64,000 bases of DNA from Acytostelium subglobosum LB1 (lineage: Eukaryota; Evosea; Eumycetozoa; Acytosteliales; Acytosteliaceae). Made by a program: the position numbers and the translations under genes. This document shows positions 22,480 through 34,606 of this stretch, in pieces; position 1 is the stretch's first letter, and the number at the start of each line of letters is the position of its first letter. Below the pieces are notes generated by a model. That model did no database searches and had not been told where the DNA came from. It saw nothing but the letters and a program-made list of their open reading frames with translations. The stretch covers positions 187,490 to 251,489 of the forward strand of contig NW_012236531.1 in assembly GCF_000787575.1 (NCBI RefSeq). The letters run 5' to 3'.

Positions 22480-22787
22480 GTAGTCTCCTGCGTGAATGAG
22501 TGAATGAGTCAATGGACACTCAATGTAATGCGTTATCCAATAAACAATGACATGCATGATGATGTTCCAACTAATACTATCTAAGTGATTGTTTGGGCTT
22601 GAGGCAGGGAAGATGGAACCATTCCAATCAATCAATCAAACGATGTTTGAGAACTATATAATGCCAGATGGACATGCTGTTGCCTTCGCAACCGCAGTCA
22701 TTTGTCACGCTTTATGCTTACAAACATTTAGGGGATGGACTGGAGATCCAGTCTGCCAGCCAAAGGGGTCAGAGTCGGTCGCGAGAC
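22480..22787. other. Intergenic region between convergent genes
   Basis: A 308-bp spacer between the 3' ends of the secreted protein gene and cdk5. An AATAAA-like polyadenylation signal (caataaacaatg) lies near 22538. Nothing else is seen. Confidence 0.5.
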
Positions 22788-23897
22788 TTATGACTTGTCC
22801 AATCCATCAAAGTATGGATGGCTCATTGCAGCCGTGGCTGTTACACGCTTCATTGGATCATACTGGAGCATACTGTTTAGTAAATCAAGTCCAGTGGCGT
22901 CCAATCCTTGGACGATTGATGACAATGGATGCGCTGGATGTACAGGGAAGTCAGGCTATAAGTTTGGAAAATGGACAAGTTAGTAAAGTGATCACTCCCT
23001 GTTCATGATCATTCATCCTCCCCCTCCGACCAACTTACCTTGTATTCTGGCAATTCTACAATTGTTGGCCAACTATCTTTGGTTGGTGTTCCAAGTATCT
23101 TGAAGATTCTAAACAGTTGGTCGCTTGTTCCTGATCCTGGGAACAAGGGACGTCCAGTGACCATCTCGGCAAAGATGCAACCAGCCGACCAAATGTCGAT
23201 TGGTGTCGAGTACTTGCGCGAGCCCATCAACACATCTGGTGCACGATACCACAATGTTACGACCTCATGAGAGTATGTTCGCACTGGTATTCCAAACGCT
23301 CTGGCCAGCCCAAAGTCAGCCAGTTTCAATTCACCTTTCTGTTGTGTGATGTGTCAGTCTCAATCACGATCACCATCACCATCGTGTGTGAATACTTACT
23401 CTATTGATTAGAAGGTTCTGTGGCTTGAGATCTCTGTGTAGGACCCTGTGATCATGACAGAATGCTACACCCTTCAATAGTTGATACATGAATGATTTAA
23501 TGGTTGGCTTTGCCACCTCACCGCCACACTCATCCATGTACTTCTTGAGATCTTGATCAAGATATTCAAACACCAATGTTAACTTTCGCTCTGTATGTAT
23601 CACATCATATAGTCTATAAGTAGGGTAGTTGATTGATTGAGTTGATTAAGTCAGTCAGTGTCCACATTCAATGATCATTCATTCAATCAATGATCAGTCC
23701 TACCTCACGATATTAGGATGCTTCAATTCCTTCAACAATGATATCTCTCTTATAGCAGTACAGGGTACACCTTCATCCTCTGAATCAAGACGAATACGCT
23801 TCAACGCCACTATCTCACTAGTATCTCTATGTTTTGCCTTGTAGACAATTCCATAAGTTCCTTCGCCCAATCTTTCAATCTTTGAATACTTCTCCAT
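22788..23897 (-). CDS. cdk5: Cyclin-dependent kinase 5 homologue
   Basis: Four exons: 23704-23897, 23400-23613, 23039-23338 and 22788-22955; 291 residues, matching Cdk5's usual 292. It has the glycine loop GEGTYG (11-16) with Thr14/Tyr15, Lys33, a PCTAIRE cyclin-binding helix (45-51) instead of [18 protein letters not shown], and an activation segment [14 protein letters not shown]. The last exon ([11 protein letters not shown] to [10 protein letters not shown]) completes the C-lobe. The sequence is nearly the same as the PCTAIRE-bearing Cdk5 of D. discoideum, which acts in growth and differentiation rather than driving mitosis. A plus-strand open frame covering the last exon (22735-22983) is a shadow of this gene. 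The 3' end is convergent with the secreted protein gene. Confidence 0.95.
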
Positions 23898-24149
23898 CTC
23901 TAGACTTATATATTTATATTGATTATTATTTATATTATGATATGATATAGTTGATGTGTTGATTGATTAATGATAATAATAAAGAATAGAAGTAGAAGTA
24001 GTATGAGTATGTTCTTCTTTTGTTCAACCCTTTGAAGGTAAATTAAACTTGAAGGTGGGGGGTCTCTTCTTGTCGTGTGGTTGTTATCGGGGTGATGTTT
24101 GATGTAAATTGATTTACAAATGATAAATATTATCCAATAGTGAGAAGAA

Positions 24150-24150
<1 letters not shown>

Positions 24151-24194
<44 letters not shown>

Positions 24195-24195
24195 A
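24151..24195. repeat. (TAA)n microsatellite
   Basis: About ten AAT/TAA triplets followed by an inverted ATT segment. A simple repeat in the cdk5 upstream region. Confidence 0.9.
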
Positions 24196-25389
24196 CAGAG
24201 ATCAACATAATATTAGCATTATAATGACTTCATCAAACATATATCCTTGTCAGAGGTCCAAAGAGTGTCTTCCACTTCCTCCAACCCTTTAAACTAACTT
24301 GCTAGAGTGATGAGTGACTTGGTAGTTCTTTGACAATATCATGTGAGAGGTTGAAGTTCGATTTGAAGCCAAGTTCAAATTCAAAATTTACCCCTCTTTT
24401 TATTTTGGTTTTTACAACGGTATTACCACTAGTTGTTTCAAACGGTCACCACTCTCGACCACCCATTGTAATCAATTCAAGATGACGAAACACGAATGAA
24501 GATGGTATCCAATCATTAATAGATTGTGGTGAGTCTATCCTTGTCTTTGTATAATTCTATAAACATATCTATAATTAGTTATGTGTTATTGATGTTTACC
24601 AAAAATTTGACGATTGTTTTATTTGATCAATCGTCACTTTCAGAGGTGTGTGGGTGTGTGTTTTGCAACTTGACGAATCTTATCTCATTCGATGCTCAAC
24701 TTCTCAATCATTATCCACTGATGATAGATTGAACAAATGAATGAATGAATGTGACTGTGTCGTCAATACTAATACTAACAACTAATTATGTATCTTATTC
24801 TTGAAGTTGTTTTATGTTCATTTAACTTTAGTGATCCGGGCGGGGTAACAATCGACAACATAGGAGGGAAGTCATGTTCATGACATTGCCAGATCTTCCC
24901 AAAATACTCAAGTCGGCGGATGAACAAACAATCAAACATACAAAACAAACAAACTATCGAACAAATCAAACAATCATTCAATCATTCAATCAATCAATCA
25001 ACCAATAATAACAACAACAACACTTATATTGTTATGATTGATTGACTTTGTGTTTGTCAAGTTAGTTAGTCAATGATGAGTTTGGTGATGTTGTGAATGT
25101 TGTTTTGAATTAATTAATTTTTGTTTTCATTTCTTTGTTATTCTTTATCTGTCTCCTCGCAACCACTACCACTCTCCTCTCTTTCTCTCTCTTACCCTCA
25201 CTCACCTTGCTTCCTCTCTCTCTCTCTCTCAGTTACATACCCTCTAGAGACATAACAACAACTATCCACTTCCACACACACATACTTCACTTCAATCATA
25301 CAAACATATTATATATATAATATAGTCATACTTTCTTACTTACTTACGAACTGATTGTTTGCTTCGTTCAATCATTCATTCAGACAGTA

Positions 25390-25410
25390 AGTCAGTCAGT
25401 CAGTCAGTCA
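25390..25410. repeat. (GTCA)n tetranucleotide repeat
   Basis: Five GTCA units in the presumed promoter or leader of the Myb gene. It differs from the AATC/ATTG motif that dominates the rest of the window. Confidence 0.9.
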
Positions 25411-25581
25411 ATCAGTTCACTCAAACATACATCATTAATATATATACATACATAAACATAACATAAGAGAGAGGTAGTAAGAGAGAGTGATTGAGTTAGT
25501 GCGTGTGTGTAAGTCAAGTGAGTGTGAAGGAAGGTAGGAAGGTATCAAGAGGAAGAAGAGAAGAAGAAGAAGAAGAGAAGC

Positions 25582-27227
25582 ATGCTGAGAGGAGCACACT
25601 CATTGAGTGCCGCACCTATGGCCGGTGTTGTGCCAGGTCACAACACATTGGAGAACACGATACGACAGCAACAGCAGCAGCAACAGCATCACACCACTCC
25701 AAACACAAACACAAACGCACCATTCCGTCAACCTCCATCTCTAATGACCTCTGGTCAGTACAATAGTTACACTATTGGCGTTGATCTTGGTGTGTCTGAT
25801 GGCAGACTTCCCTACGGCTCTGGCTTGACCTCGTCCTCGTCCACGTCCACATCCACCACGTCCACGTCCTCGTCCACATCCACCACCTCATCCTTGAGCT
25901 CTGGCCGACTCACCGAGTCCCACTCGGGTCCACTCCCATTGTCCCTCAGCAATGGCAGCAGTAGCCACTCGCTCCACAGCAGCTCTGCTAGCAGGGCAGC
26001 GATGGATACCAGCGACAACGAGGAAGAGGACATCGATGGATGAGGACCTGGAAGAGGATGAAGACGACACGACCGAACAATATAGTTACTCGTCCAATAT
26101 AGCGTCGCCTGCACTGTCAGACACGAGCAGCACCACCAGCTCGAGGGGCTCTGAGCCCAAGGCGCGCATCCGATGGACGCCCGAGGAGGATGAGATCCTG
26201 TTGAGGTCCGTGCGCCAGAACAACCACAAGAACTGGAAGAAGATTGCCGAGCCGCTGAAGGGTCGCACGGACGTGCAGTGCCACCACCGCTATCAAAAGG
26301 TGCTGCATCCCAGTCTTGTCAAGGGTGCCTGGACCACCGAGGAGGACCAAAAGGTCCGTGAACTCGTCAAGATATACGGACCCAAGAAGTGGTCCGAGAT
26401 CTCCCTTCATCTCAAGGGAAGGATGGGTAAACAATGTAGAGAGAGGTATGTTTGAATGAGTGGCGCGCATGCGCACGCTCCATCCCAGACGAGTCAATTA
26501 TCACATTCACTAACATATCCTCGTTCAATCAATCAATAGATGGCACAATCATCTGGACCCAAACATTAAACGAGAGGCATGGTCTGAAGAAGAGGATAGA
26601 ATCATCTTGGAGAAACATGCCGTCTATGGGAACAAGTGGGCGGAGATATCAAAGTTCCTGCCGGGTCGCACAGACAATGCCATCAAGAATCATTGGAACT
26701 CCTCAATGAGGAAGGCAAGGACCAACATGATGATGAGCAATGGCAGCAAGGGTCACAGTGTGCCAAGCACACCCATACATATCAACAACAACAACATCCA
26801 CAACAACAATAACAACAACAACAATAATAATAACAATCATAATATCAGCAATATAAATCATTTAATCAACAACAATAATAACAATAACAACAACAACAAT
26901 ATCAATGGTCTCTCCCAAAGCAGGACACAGACGCCAAGCCGAAAGAGGAGGAACCAGCATGATCTCCCTGCATCTGGCAACGAAGGTAAGACCATCCATC
27001 CTCAACCCATCCCCGTCTATCATCAATGGACTTGATTACTAACCTATTCTCCATCATCAGCTGTACTCAATGACCTGCTGCAACATCACCAACAGATGCT
27101 GATCCATCGTCAGTCCATCTTGTCATCACCATCAACATCATCAGCAACAGCAGACGCACTCAGTATTGATGTTGAATCGATTCAACAATATATATCTACA
27201 CCAACACAAACACCAAAGAAGTCACTC

Positions 27228-27262
<35 letters not shown>

Positions 27263-28683
27263 TCCAATGACAACGACAATGATGGCGGTCCAGTCGGACC
27301 TTCACAACCTCATCACACCCATCAAGCCATACAATGTCTCTGCACTCGACAAGAAGAGACAAAGGATTGATTTCTCGCCATCGGTATATATCTCTTCATC
27401 CATCCGCGGACATAGACACTGACACTGACACTGACTCTAACTCATACTAAACAAATAGATGACTGTCAATGAGGTACATGGCACTTCATACGACAATGAA
27501 CAGTCAAGTATATTGTATTCAACCATCCAGAAAGCCAATGCGGCAGCACTCACACCACTCAAGTCACCGTACCAGCCATCGTCGTCGTTGTTTGACAACT
27601 CTACTATGTCCACCAACACTACCACTGGATACGACCCCTACTTTGACTTGTCCGCCACACCGTCCAAACTGTTCTTCAGTCCATTCAAGAACAGTCACTA
27701 TTTATCATCATCGCCATCACATGGCCTGTCACCCAATCGACAACATCATCAACATCAACAACATCAACAACATCAACATCAACAACATACAAACATCAAT
27801 CTGAACAAGATGTTCTCTTCGCCATCTATCACTTCATCNTTCATTGGCATACTCTGAATCTGCTCACACTCAGAAGCCAGTCACAACCAAGCTGGGCATT
27901 CAGATCTCTGCTCATGGCATTGACCAGAACTCTTTGCAAACGATCAACTCCAAGTTGCGCGCCTGTAGTGAAGGATCAAATGGAGCGTCTTACTCGCCCG
28001 TCCCCAATGGCTATGCTGGCGCACCCCTTAGGTTGGACGCGATGCTCTCACCCCTCGGAACCTCTGCTGACATTACCGCCACCACCACGCCCAAGATGTT
28101 CCAGACACCACCTGGCTCCTCACGTACCAAATCCAGAATGTCCAACCACAAGAACAGGCCATTGTTTGTCGATCATGATCATTCATTCAAGATTGTCACT
28201 GGCAACCTTGGAGCTGGCACTGGCGTCCTTGGCATTGGCAATGCTAACAATGGCACACATGTTGCGATGGACATCAACAACATCAACAACAACAACAACA
28301 ATAGTGCCAACACAACAATGGATCATTCTCATTTCTCTGACTGTTCGTTTGAGGCACTGAAGCTCCTGAGCGACACGTCTAGGAGTTCGATATTCAATCA
28401 GGCCAAGAAGATACTGGCACACAACAGCCAGGCGTATCAGGGTGGAATCACAAACATATCGGACATTCATGTACCCACTTCGCCACAGGCCTCTGCCTCA
28501 TCTCACTATGTCTTCTTCAAGGCTCATCACGATGTACCAACAACAACAGCAACGGCAACGACAACATCATCGTCAACAACGACATCTCCATCATCAACAT
28601 CGTTGACAACATCATCAACAATCAATCCATCCTCTTCGTCAATGTCGTCCAAGCCAAGACCATTACCACTTGTAGAGTTCTAA
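25582..28683 (+). CDS. R1R2R3 Myb transcription factor (assembly contains a frameshift and an N)
   Basis: Exons 25582-26445, 26540-26985, 27061-27383 and 27459-28683. The DNA-binding region has three tandem Myb repeats like animal c-Myb: R1 beginning [15 protein letters not shown]2 beginning [15 protein letters not shown], and R3 with [16 protein letters not shown], each with the spaced Trp (or aromatic) set and a [10 protein letters not shown] end. Residues before it are Gln- and Ser/Thr-rich; after it come Asn runs, Gln/His runs and a long Ser/Thr tail. Such factors bind AACNG-type sites and in eukaryotes often control cell-cycle genes. Two irregularities occur: a one-base frame change at about 26030-26045, between a Ser-rich frame and the acidic [10 protein letters not shown] frame, and an N at 27839 with a second frame change. 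If the first is genuine, translation could start at 26034. Both look like assembly errors. Confidence 0.88.
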
Positions 28684-30819
28684 CTCTAATGGTGATGGTC
28701 GTGACCATTACATTGACATTGGCAACCCAGCATTGACAATGATATTGGCATTGAAGTAAGACAGATAAGATAGAATAAACAGGTATTGAGCTCCATCATG
28801 GTGTCTCTTGGTCATCCCCCTCCATGCCATACTATACACAGGTACACTTTATCCTTTTCATTGGGCTAACGGCAACTCTTGATTCGGGGTTGGCCGTTGG
28901 GTCGGTCCTCGAACCCTTCAAAAGTAATCAAACCCAACCATTTTTTTATGCGAACAACAAGACCAGATTATTTTTAGAGGGAGAATCATGCGCAGGACCA
29001 TCGTCCACCCCACAAACAGTAGTGATCATATGATGAGTTGGATTGGATTGATTGTGAAAAAAGAGGATGGATGGGTTGGTGGTGACCCACCTCATCCCAC
29101 ATGTTTCTTCTGTTGTTGTAGATGATACGTTGGACCACCAACAAGCTATCAGATACTTTCTTTGTTTTTTTTTTCCAGCTCTCTCTATTTTCTGTTGTTT
29201 GTTTAGACTCCTCTCTCTATTCTGGATAAGTTATAGCCTAACATTGTTGATTGCTGAATCAGTAAGACATCTCCACATCCTACAACTACAACTACAACAA
29301 CAACGATAATCAATACAGGTATAGATCAAATAATCATTCATTCATTCAATCAATCAATCAACCCTCTCAGTCATTCATTCATTTGTTTGTATACAGTTGT
29401 GTCTGTTTGGTCGATAATACCGTTTATCATCTTTATCATCTACAAGAAGGTATAATAATATCGATCATCAACAATCACTCAGAGAGTGTGTCAATCCTCG
29501 AGTATCACAACAACACACACCCTTCATTCATTCATATTCAATCATTCATTCATTCATTGTTGGAGATGAGGCGGTGACGTCAGTGCCTCGGCAATTCTAA
29601 ACTTGCTTAATATACAGCAACCTTATATGATGGCAGTCTGGTCAACTTAACAACAACAACAATAGTTCAAACAAACAATTACAATCAATCAAACAACATG
29701 GAATTTGGTACTTGGATAGCGACCTGTCAAGTTACGAATTCAACAACAACAAACAACAATACTGCAGCCGACATCATTATTATTATTATTGGACAACATG
29801 TTACAGAGACACTCTAGTAGTAGTAATAGGACATGATTGAATACTGTATTCCTATGCATCGCACTTATACCACCCTGTTTCATTCATTCATTCAATGAGT
29901 GATAGATCGGGTGATCAAGATTTACACCCACATCACTTATTCACTTTGTCCACCACCAGTTGACTGATCACACCACCAACACTTTGCTTTTGATCGCCCC
30001 CCACACTCAAACCCATCATCACACACTCCCCCACAACAACACGTTGAGTGGTCAATCACTCACACCACCTTGGATATTTCCAAATCATAAGTATGGGGTG
30101 GGTGATGGATTGGAGTAATCAATCATTCATTCATTCAATCAATCATACATACATACATACATATAACAAAACACTATTTATAATAGACTCCACTCAATCA
30201 CTCTATCTCTATCTTCTACCACTGCCAGAGTCGACTCCTTACAGATCACCTTCTTATTAAGGTGTGTGTATATATTCTCCCTTTCACTCTTCTCTCATCA
30301 CATACCTACCTACCACTCATATAATATATACATCATATATTAGTATAATCAACAATTACAACAACATCAGCTGCAGCGATCAGTCGACAACACCACCACT
30401 ACCACCAACCCCAACTCATCTCGATCATCTACGTTTACAACCACACTCGTCGGACACTACAGGTGTCCTTCGCTTACTCTCACTCTCACTCTCTCATTCT
30501 CTCACACACAGACATACATATTACTCGCCATCCTTTCAATAATCCAATCATCCAGCCATGCCATGCCATGCCATCCTATGTTTATTTGTTGTCTGGTTCA
30601 CCGGGTTGGTTGTTGACCAAGCTTGAAGCAATCATGTGCTCTCATCTCATCTCATCTCACATCACAGTCATCATCTTTGTCTTGTCTTTGTCGGCGCGCC
30701 ATATCATTCAATCAATCAATCAATCAATCACAATTCAATTCCTTTCTTTATCCGTTGGAAAAAGAGAGATTAAGATATTATAACGTAGCAATAGCAACAA
30801 CAGCAATAGCAACAACAAC
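28684..30819. other. Large intergenic region
   Basis: A 2.1-kb spacer between two plus-strand genes. It holds AATC and ATTC tracts (29330-29380, 29530-29560, 30115-30160, 30710-30740), a CATGC run near 30556-30572 and AT-rich DNA with short open frames of low-complexity composition. A TACAGCAA motif at about 29611-29618 recalls the core of dictyostelid class I RNAs, but the flanks do not support one. Confidence 0.45.
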
Positions 30820-33800
30820 ATGGAATCACCTATCAAGATGTATCATTCTAACGAATTCCCTTCATCACTCACTAGCCGCACAGCACTTGATTATAGTAGC
30901 AGCAGCAGTAGCAGCAGTAGTAACAGCACAGTTGTAGCAGAAGCAGCAGCAGTAGCAGCAGTACATGCAGTAGCGACAGCAGCAGCACTATCTACGACCT
31001 CACCTGTAAAATACAACAACTACACACCGCAGCCAACACAGCAACCACCACCCCTGTTGCCGCTCCCCTCCACTCCAGCCCCGCCACCTCCCTCCCAGAC
31101 AAGATCTGCCAAACAAATTCGAAGTGACTCATTTCTAAGTCTAGACAATTCGCAAGAGCTACAGCAACAGCAGCAGTCTTCATCAACTACTCATACAACA
31201 ACACGCAAGTCATCATCATCGAAGCTTCTATTGTCAATAAGTAGCGCAAGTTCATTCATCTCTGGCACCATCAGAGGAACATCTTCATCGAACTCATCAA
31301 CATCATCGACTTCAGCGTCATCAATCAAGTTAACCGAGTCATCAACTGTATCAATATTCCAACCTCCAACTCAAACTCCTCAACAACAACAACAACAACA
31401 GCAGCAGCCACACGAGAGCAACAACAATACAAGCGACAACAACAACAACAACTACTGTACACTATATAATTATAACATCAGTCACTATCAACAACTTACA
31501 CAATATCAACAAAGAATGACAACTGAACTGTCTGAAGGAGAGAGAAGATTCGTGTTTGAGCTCGAGGGCAAGGAGCCAGACTTTGTGCTGTGGGTAAAGA
31601 AGACAAACAAGAAGGACGTCGTCCAGGACCGTCTGTTTGTGCTCACCCAGTACCGCATATACTCGATCAAGCGTAATGCCGTCGGCAAGAAGTCGATCGT
31701 GCGTCAGGGCCACCTGTACGACCTGATCGAGATCAAGACCGACGACATTGACCGCGTCCTGCTCAAGTTCACCGGCTTTGTCATTGACATCAGTGGCAGC
31801 AACACAGGCATCACCATACCCAAGATCCTGATCAACGCCTTCCACAGAATCAGTTTCACCTTCTCCCTTGAGGCCTCGCCCTCCCTGATCATCATCCCAG
31901 TCGAGAGAGCTGCTCCAGAGGTTGATCACGTCGGTAAGTTGTCGTCGCCACAAACTCAAACTCAAACTCATTCGAGCAAACTCACTCACTGACACTCCTC
32001 CCGTCCAACCAACAACAGAGCCAGGATTCGCACATGGCTTCGTTGAAGTATACAAAGCACAATGTAATTACTACGCAACTCCTGTAAATAATGACCTAAT
32101 TCACTTCCTGGAGGAGACCGTCGAGAAGGGCAGCCGAGTGTTCTGTCTGGACGACTTTTCCGGAATCGACAAGACCGATAGCGGCAGCACCAGCACCGCA
32201 CTCAATATGGTGCCCGTGATGGCAGCCCTGCGCCACAACACCTTCTTTGACACGTTCATCTGCCACAACAAGACCAGGAAGGAGGTGCCCCTGCTGCTGG
32301 CCGACGTCATGCACCACAACAGAACGATCGTGCGCGTGGACCTGCGCGGCGTCGAGTCGGACAAGGGCTGGGTGCAGCTTGGTGAGGCGCTCAAGGAGAA
32401 CCAGTGCAACGAGCTTCGCTTCCTCGATGTCTCTGACAACCAGGTGCGCGACAATGGTATCATCTCGATCGCCACAGCCATCCGCTCGTTCACTCGCGAG
32501 TTCTGCCAGCTGACCGCGTCAAACATCGAGCTACAGTCAAAGGGTGCCGCTGTGACGTTCCGCACTCTGCAGTCAAACTACGCTTCGTCGGGCGGCATTG
32601 AGATCTTGGACTTTAGCCGCAACCATCTTGGCGCCGCCGGCTCTGAGCCACTGGCCGACTGGCTGGCCCTGCTCAACACTTCGAACCAGTCGCCAGAGAA
32701 GCCCCTCAAGCACATCAACTTGGAAGGCGCACAGATTGAGACGCCCCGTATCACCACGGCCATCAGACAGGCCAACCTCGCCTACCTCACCTACCTCAAC
32801 CTCTCGGAGAACAGGATCAACAACGACGCAGTTCAGTCAATCTGCCACCTGATCTCCAAGGGCGAGTACCTCCAATCGCTGCTTCTACGCGGCTGTGGCC
32901 TGTTGGGCGAGCACGTCTCACTCCTGGTCACCGCATGCACCAACGGACCAGCGACTGGCGGTCGTATGCTGGACCTGTCGGCCAACAACTTTGGCAAGAA
33001 TGGCGCGACGTCGTTCGCGGCCTGCATCAAGTCGGCGTCAAACATCGACACTCTGAACCTGGCAAACAACAACTTTAGAAAGAATGGTATGACCAGCATC
33101 ATCTCAGCACTCGAGGAGAACTCCACGTTGCGCTCGATCGATCTCTCCAACAACTTGAAGAGTGGCAGCAAGGCCGATGCGGTCGTCGACCATCTGGCAC
33201 GCGTCGTCCAGAAGCACTCGACACTCGAGCGTCTGATCCTCACAGGAAACACCAACAAGGGCTTCTTCCTGGGTCGCGAGCTCTCGCCTCTGGTCAAGTC
33301 GATCAACGAGGATTCCAAGTTGGTCGAGCTCGATATCTCGGGCAACAACATTGGCGATGACCTTTGTCGCGAGCTCTTTGAGTCACTCAAGAAGAACACC
33401 TACCTGCGCGTGCTGCAGATTGACAACAACAGCATTGGCCTGCCGGGTTTCGCTGCCATGAAGCGTTGCTTCACCGTCAACCGCTCGCTCACCGACATCC
33501 CAGTTCCAACTCGTGATATTGCCAAGCTGCTCAGCGCGGCCAAGGACAGAAAGCAGACCAACGACAGAATCTCCGAGATACTCAACGACATCTCCTGGTG
33601 TCTGGCCAACAACAAGAACGGCGTTCCCTACACCGACGTGCCATCGGCCACCAAGACCACCGTGGCAGTGTCCACATCGGGCCGCTCCACTCCCAACTTC
33701 CAGGCCACCACCTACACCTCGAACCCCTCGTCGCCAATGATCAACCGCAGCAACGACGACCTTGGATACTCGCGCGGTCTGTCCAGCAGCAACTTCAACC

Positions 33801-34282
33801 TGTCAGCCAGCCAGCCAAACAAGCCAACGTACGCCCCACCACCTCCCTTGGTGCCAAAGCATGCGCCAACGCTCAACAAATCCATGTCGTCAATGTCCGT
33901 CTCGAACCGATCGGCTTCATCGCTGTCGTTCAGCCAACACCAGCCACCCGCACCACAGTACCATGCTCCACCACCTCAAGCCGACTACAGCAGCAATGGA
34001 TACAGCAACCACCAGCAACAGGATCAGTACTACGACAATCAGAATGGCGCCAGCAACTACCAGGACACCTCGTACGACAACTCGGCGCAGGGCTACGACA
34101 ACAATGGCTACAGCTATGATCAACAGCAGCAGGGATACGACCAGACCGGCTATGACCAGAATGGCTACGACCAGAATGGCTACGATCAAAATGGCTATAA
34201 CTACGACCAGCAGGGTTACGATCAACAATACGACACACCTGTTACTGGCACGGCTAGAGTGCCACCTCCACCGCCCATGTAG
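30820..34282 (+). CDS. CARMIL-like leucine-rich repeat protein
   Basis: Two exons, 30820-31933 and 32019-34282, joined as VDHV-EPGFAHG; 1125 residues. The first 225 residues are Ser/Ala/Gln/Pro-rich low complexity. About 228-375 form a PH-like domain (RRFVFELEGKEPDFVLWVKK), followed by some sixteen LRRs of the ribonuclease-inhibitor/CARMIL type (for example LRFLDVSDNQVRDNGI, LTYLNLSENRINNDAV, LVELDISGNNIGDDL). Next come a helical segment, a Pro/Ser-rich region and a Tyr/Gln/Asn/Gly tail with repeated YDQNG units, ending in PPPPPM. PH plus LRR is the layout of CARMIL, which regulates capping protein and Arp2/3-driven actin. I do not see the capping-protein-interaction motif or a RhoGAP domain, so this may be a CARMIL relative with a different partner. 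Confidence 0.88.
34105..34230 (+). repeat. In-frame YDQNG-type repeat region
   Basis: Tandem near-copies of a 15-bp unit (GGCTACGACCAGAAT) encode Tyr-Asp-Gln-Asn-Gly repeats at the C-terminus of the LRR protein. The copies are nearly identical in sequence, so the array has probably expanded recently. Confidence 0.8.
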
Positions 34283-34606
34283 ACTACAGTGCGTGTACGT
34301 GTGACTAGACCTAGGATGATACGTCTTGCCATGCCAGGCATGCTTCTTCCTCCTCCCTCCTCCTCCTAATTTATTCAATTAACAAACCAATCCAACATCC
34401 ATCCATCGACACCAAATCCCAATAAACTGCAACTCTAAACAAACCCAAATCATTCTCCAAATGGAAAAAGAAAAACGAAGTGTCGTTTGATGAGGGAGGA
34501 GATAGAGATAGATACATCATCGTTCATTCGTAGCAACTGGTCTCCAAACATTCGTATCTATCTCTATCTCTATCTCTATTGTATTATTATTATTGCATAC
34601 AGCGCA
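34283..34606. other. Intergenic region
   Basis: A short spacer between two plus-strand genes, with an AATAAA-type signal near 34421 and CTATCT repeats (34556-34579) just before the MRH-protein start. No gene is seen. Confidence 0.5.

Larger units (their letters stand above)
23898..25581. other. Large divergent intergenic region
   Basis: A 1.7-kb spacer between cdk5 (-) and the Myb gene (+). It carries a TAA-triplet run (24151-24195), AATC tracts (24963-25002), CT-rich segments (25180-25240) and a GTCA repeat (25390-25410). The GA-rich stretch 25480-25580 is probably the Myb 5' leader. No gene is supported. Confidence 0.5.

Noticed and set aside
22735-22983. An 82-codon plus-strand frame with an apparent membrane span and CxxC motif
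   Set aside because: It lies exactly opposite the last exon of cdk5 ([10 protein letters not shown] to FDGLDKS), which is a clear kinase C-lobe on the minus strand. The ATG also has an in-frame stop immediately before it and a poor start context.
29605-29625. TACAGCAA motif similar to the core of dictyostelid class I RNAs
   Set aside because: Only eight bases match and I see neither a terminal stem nor the usual upstream promoter element at the expected distance.
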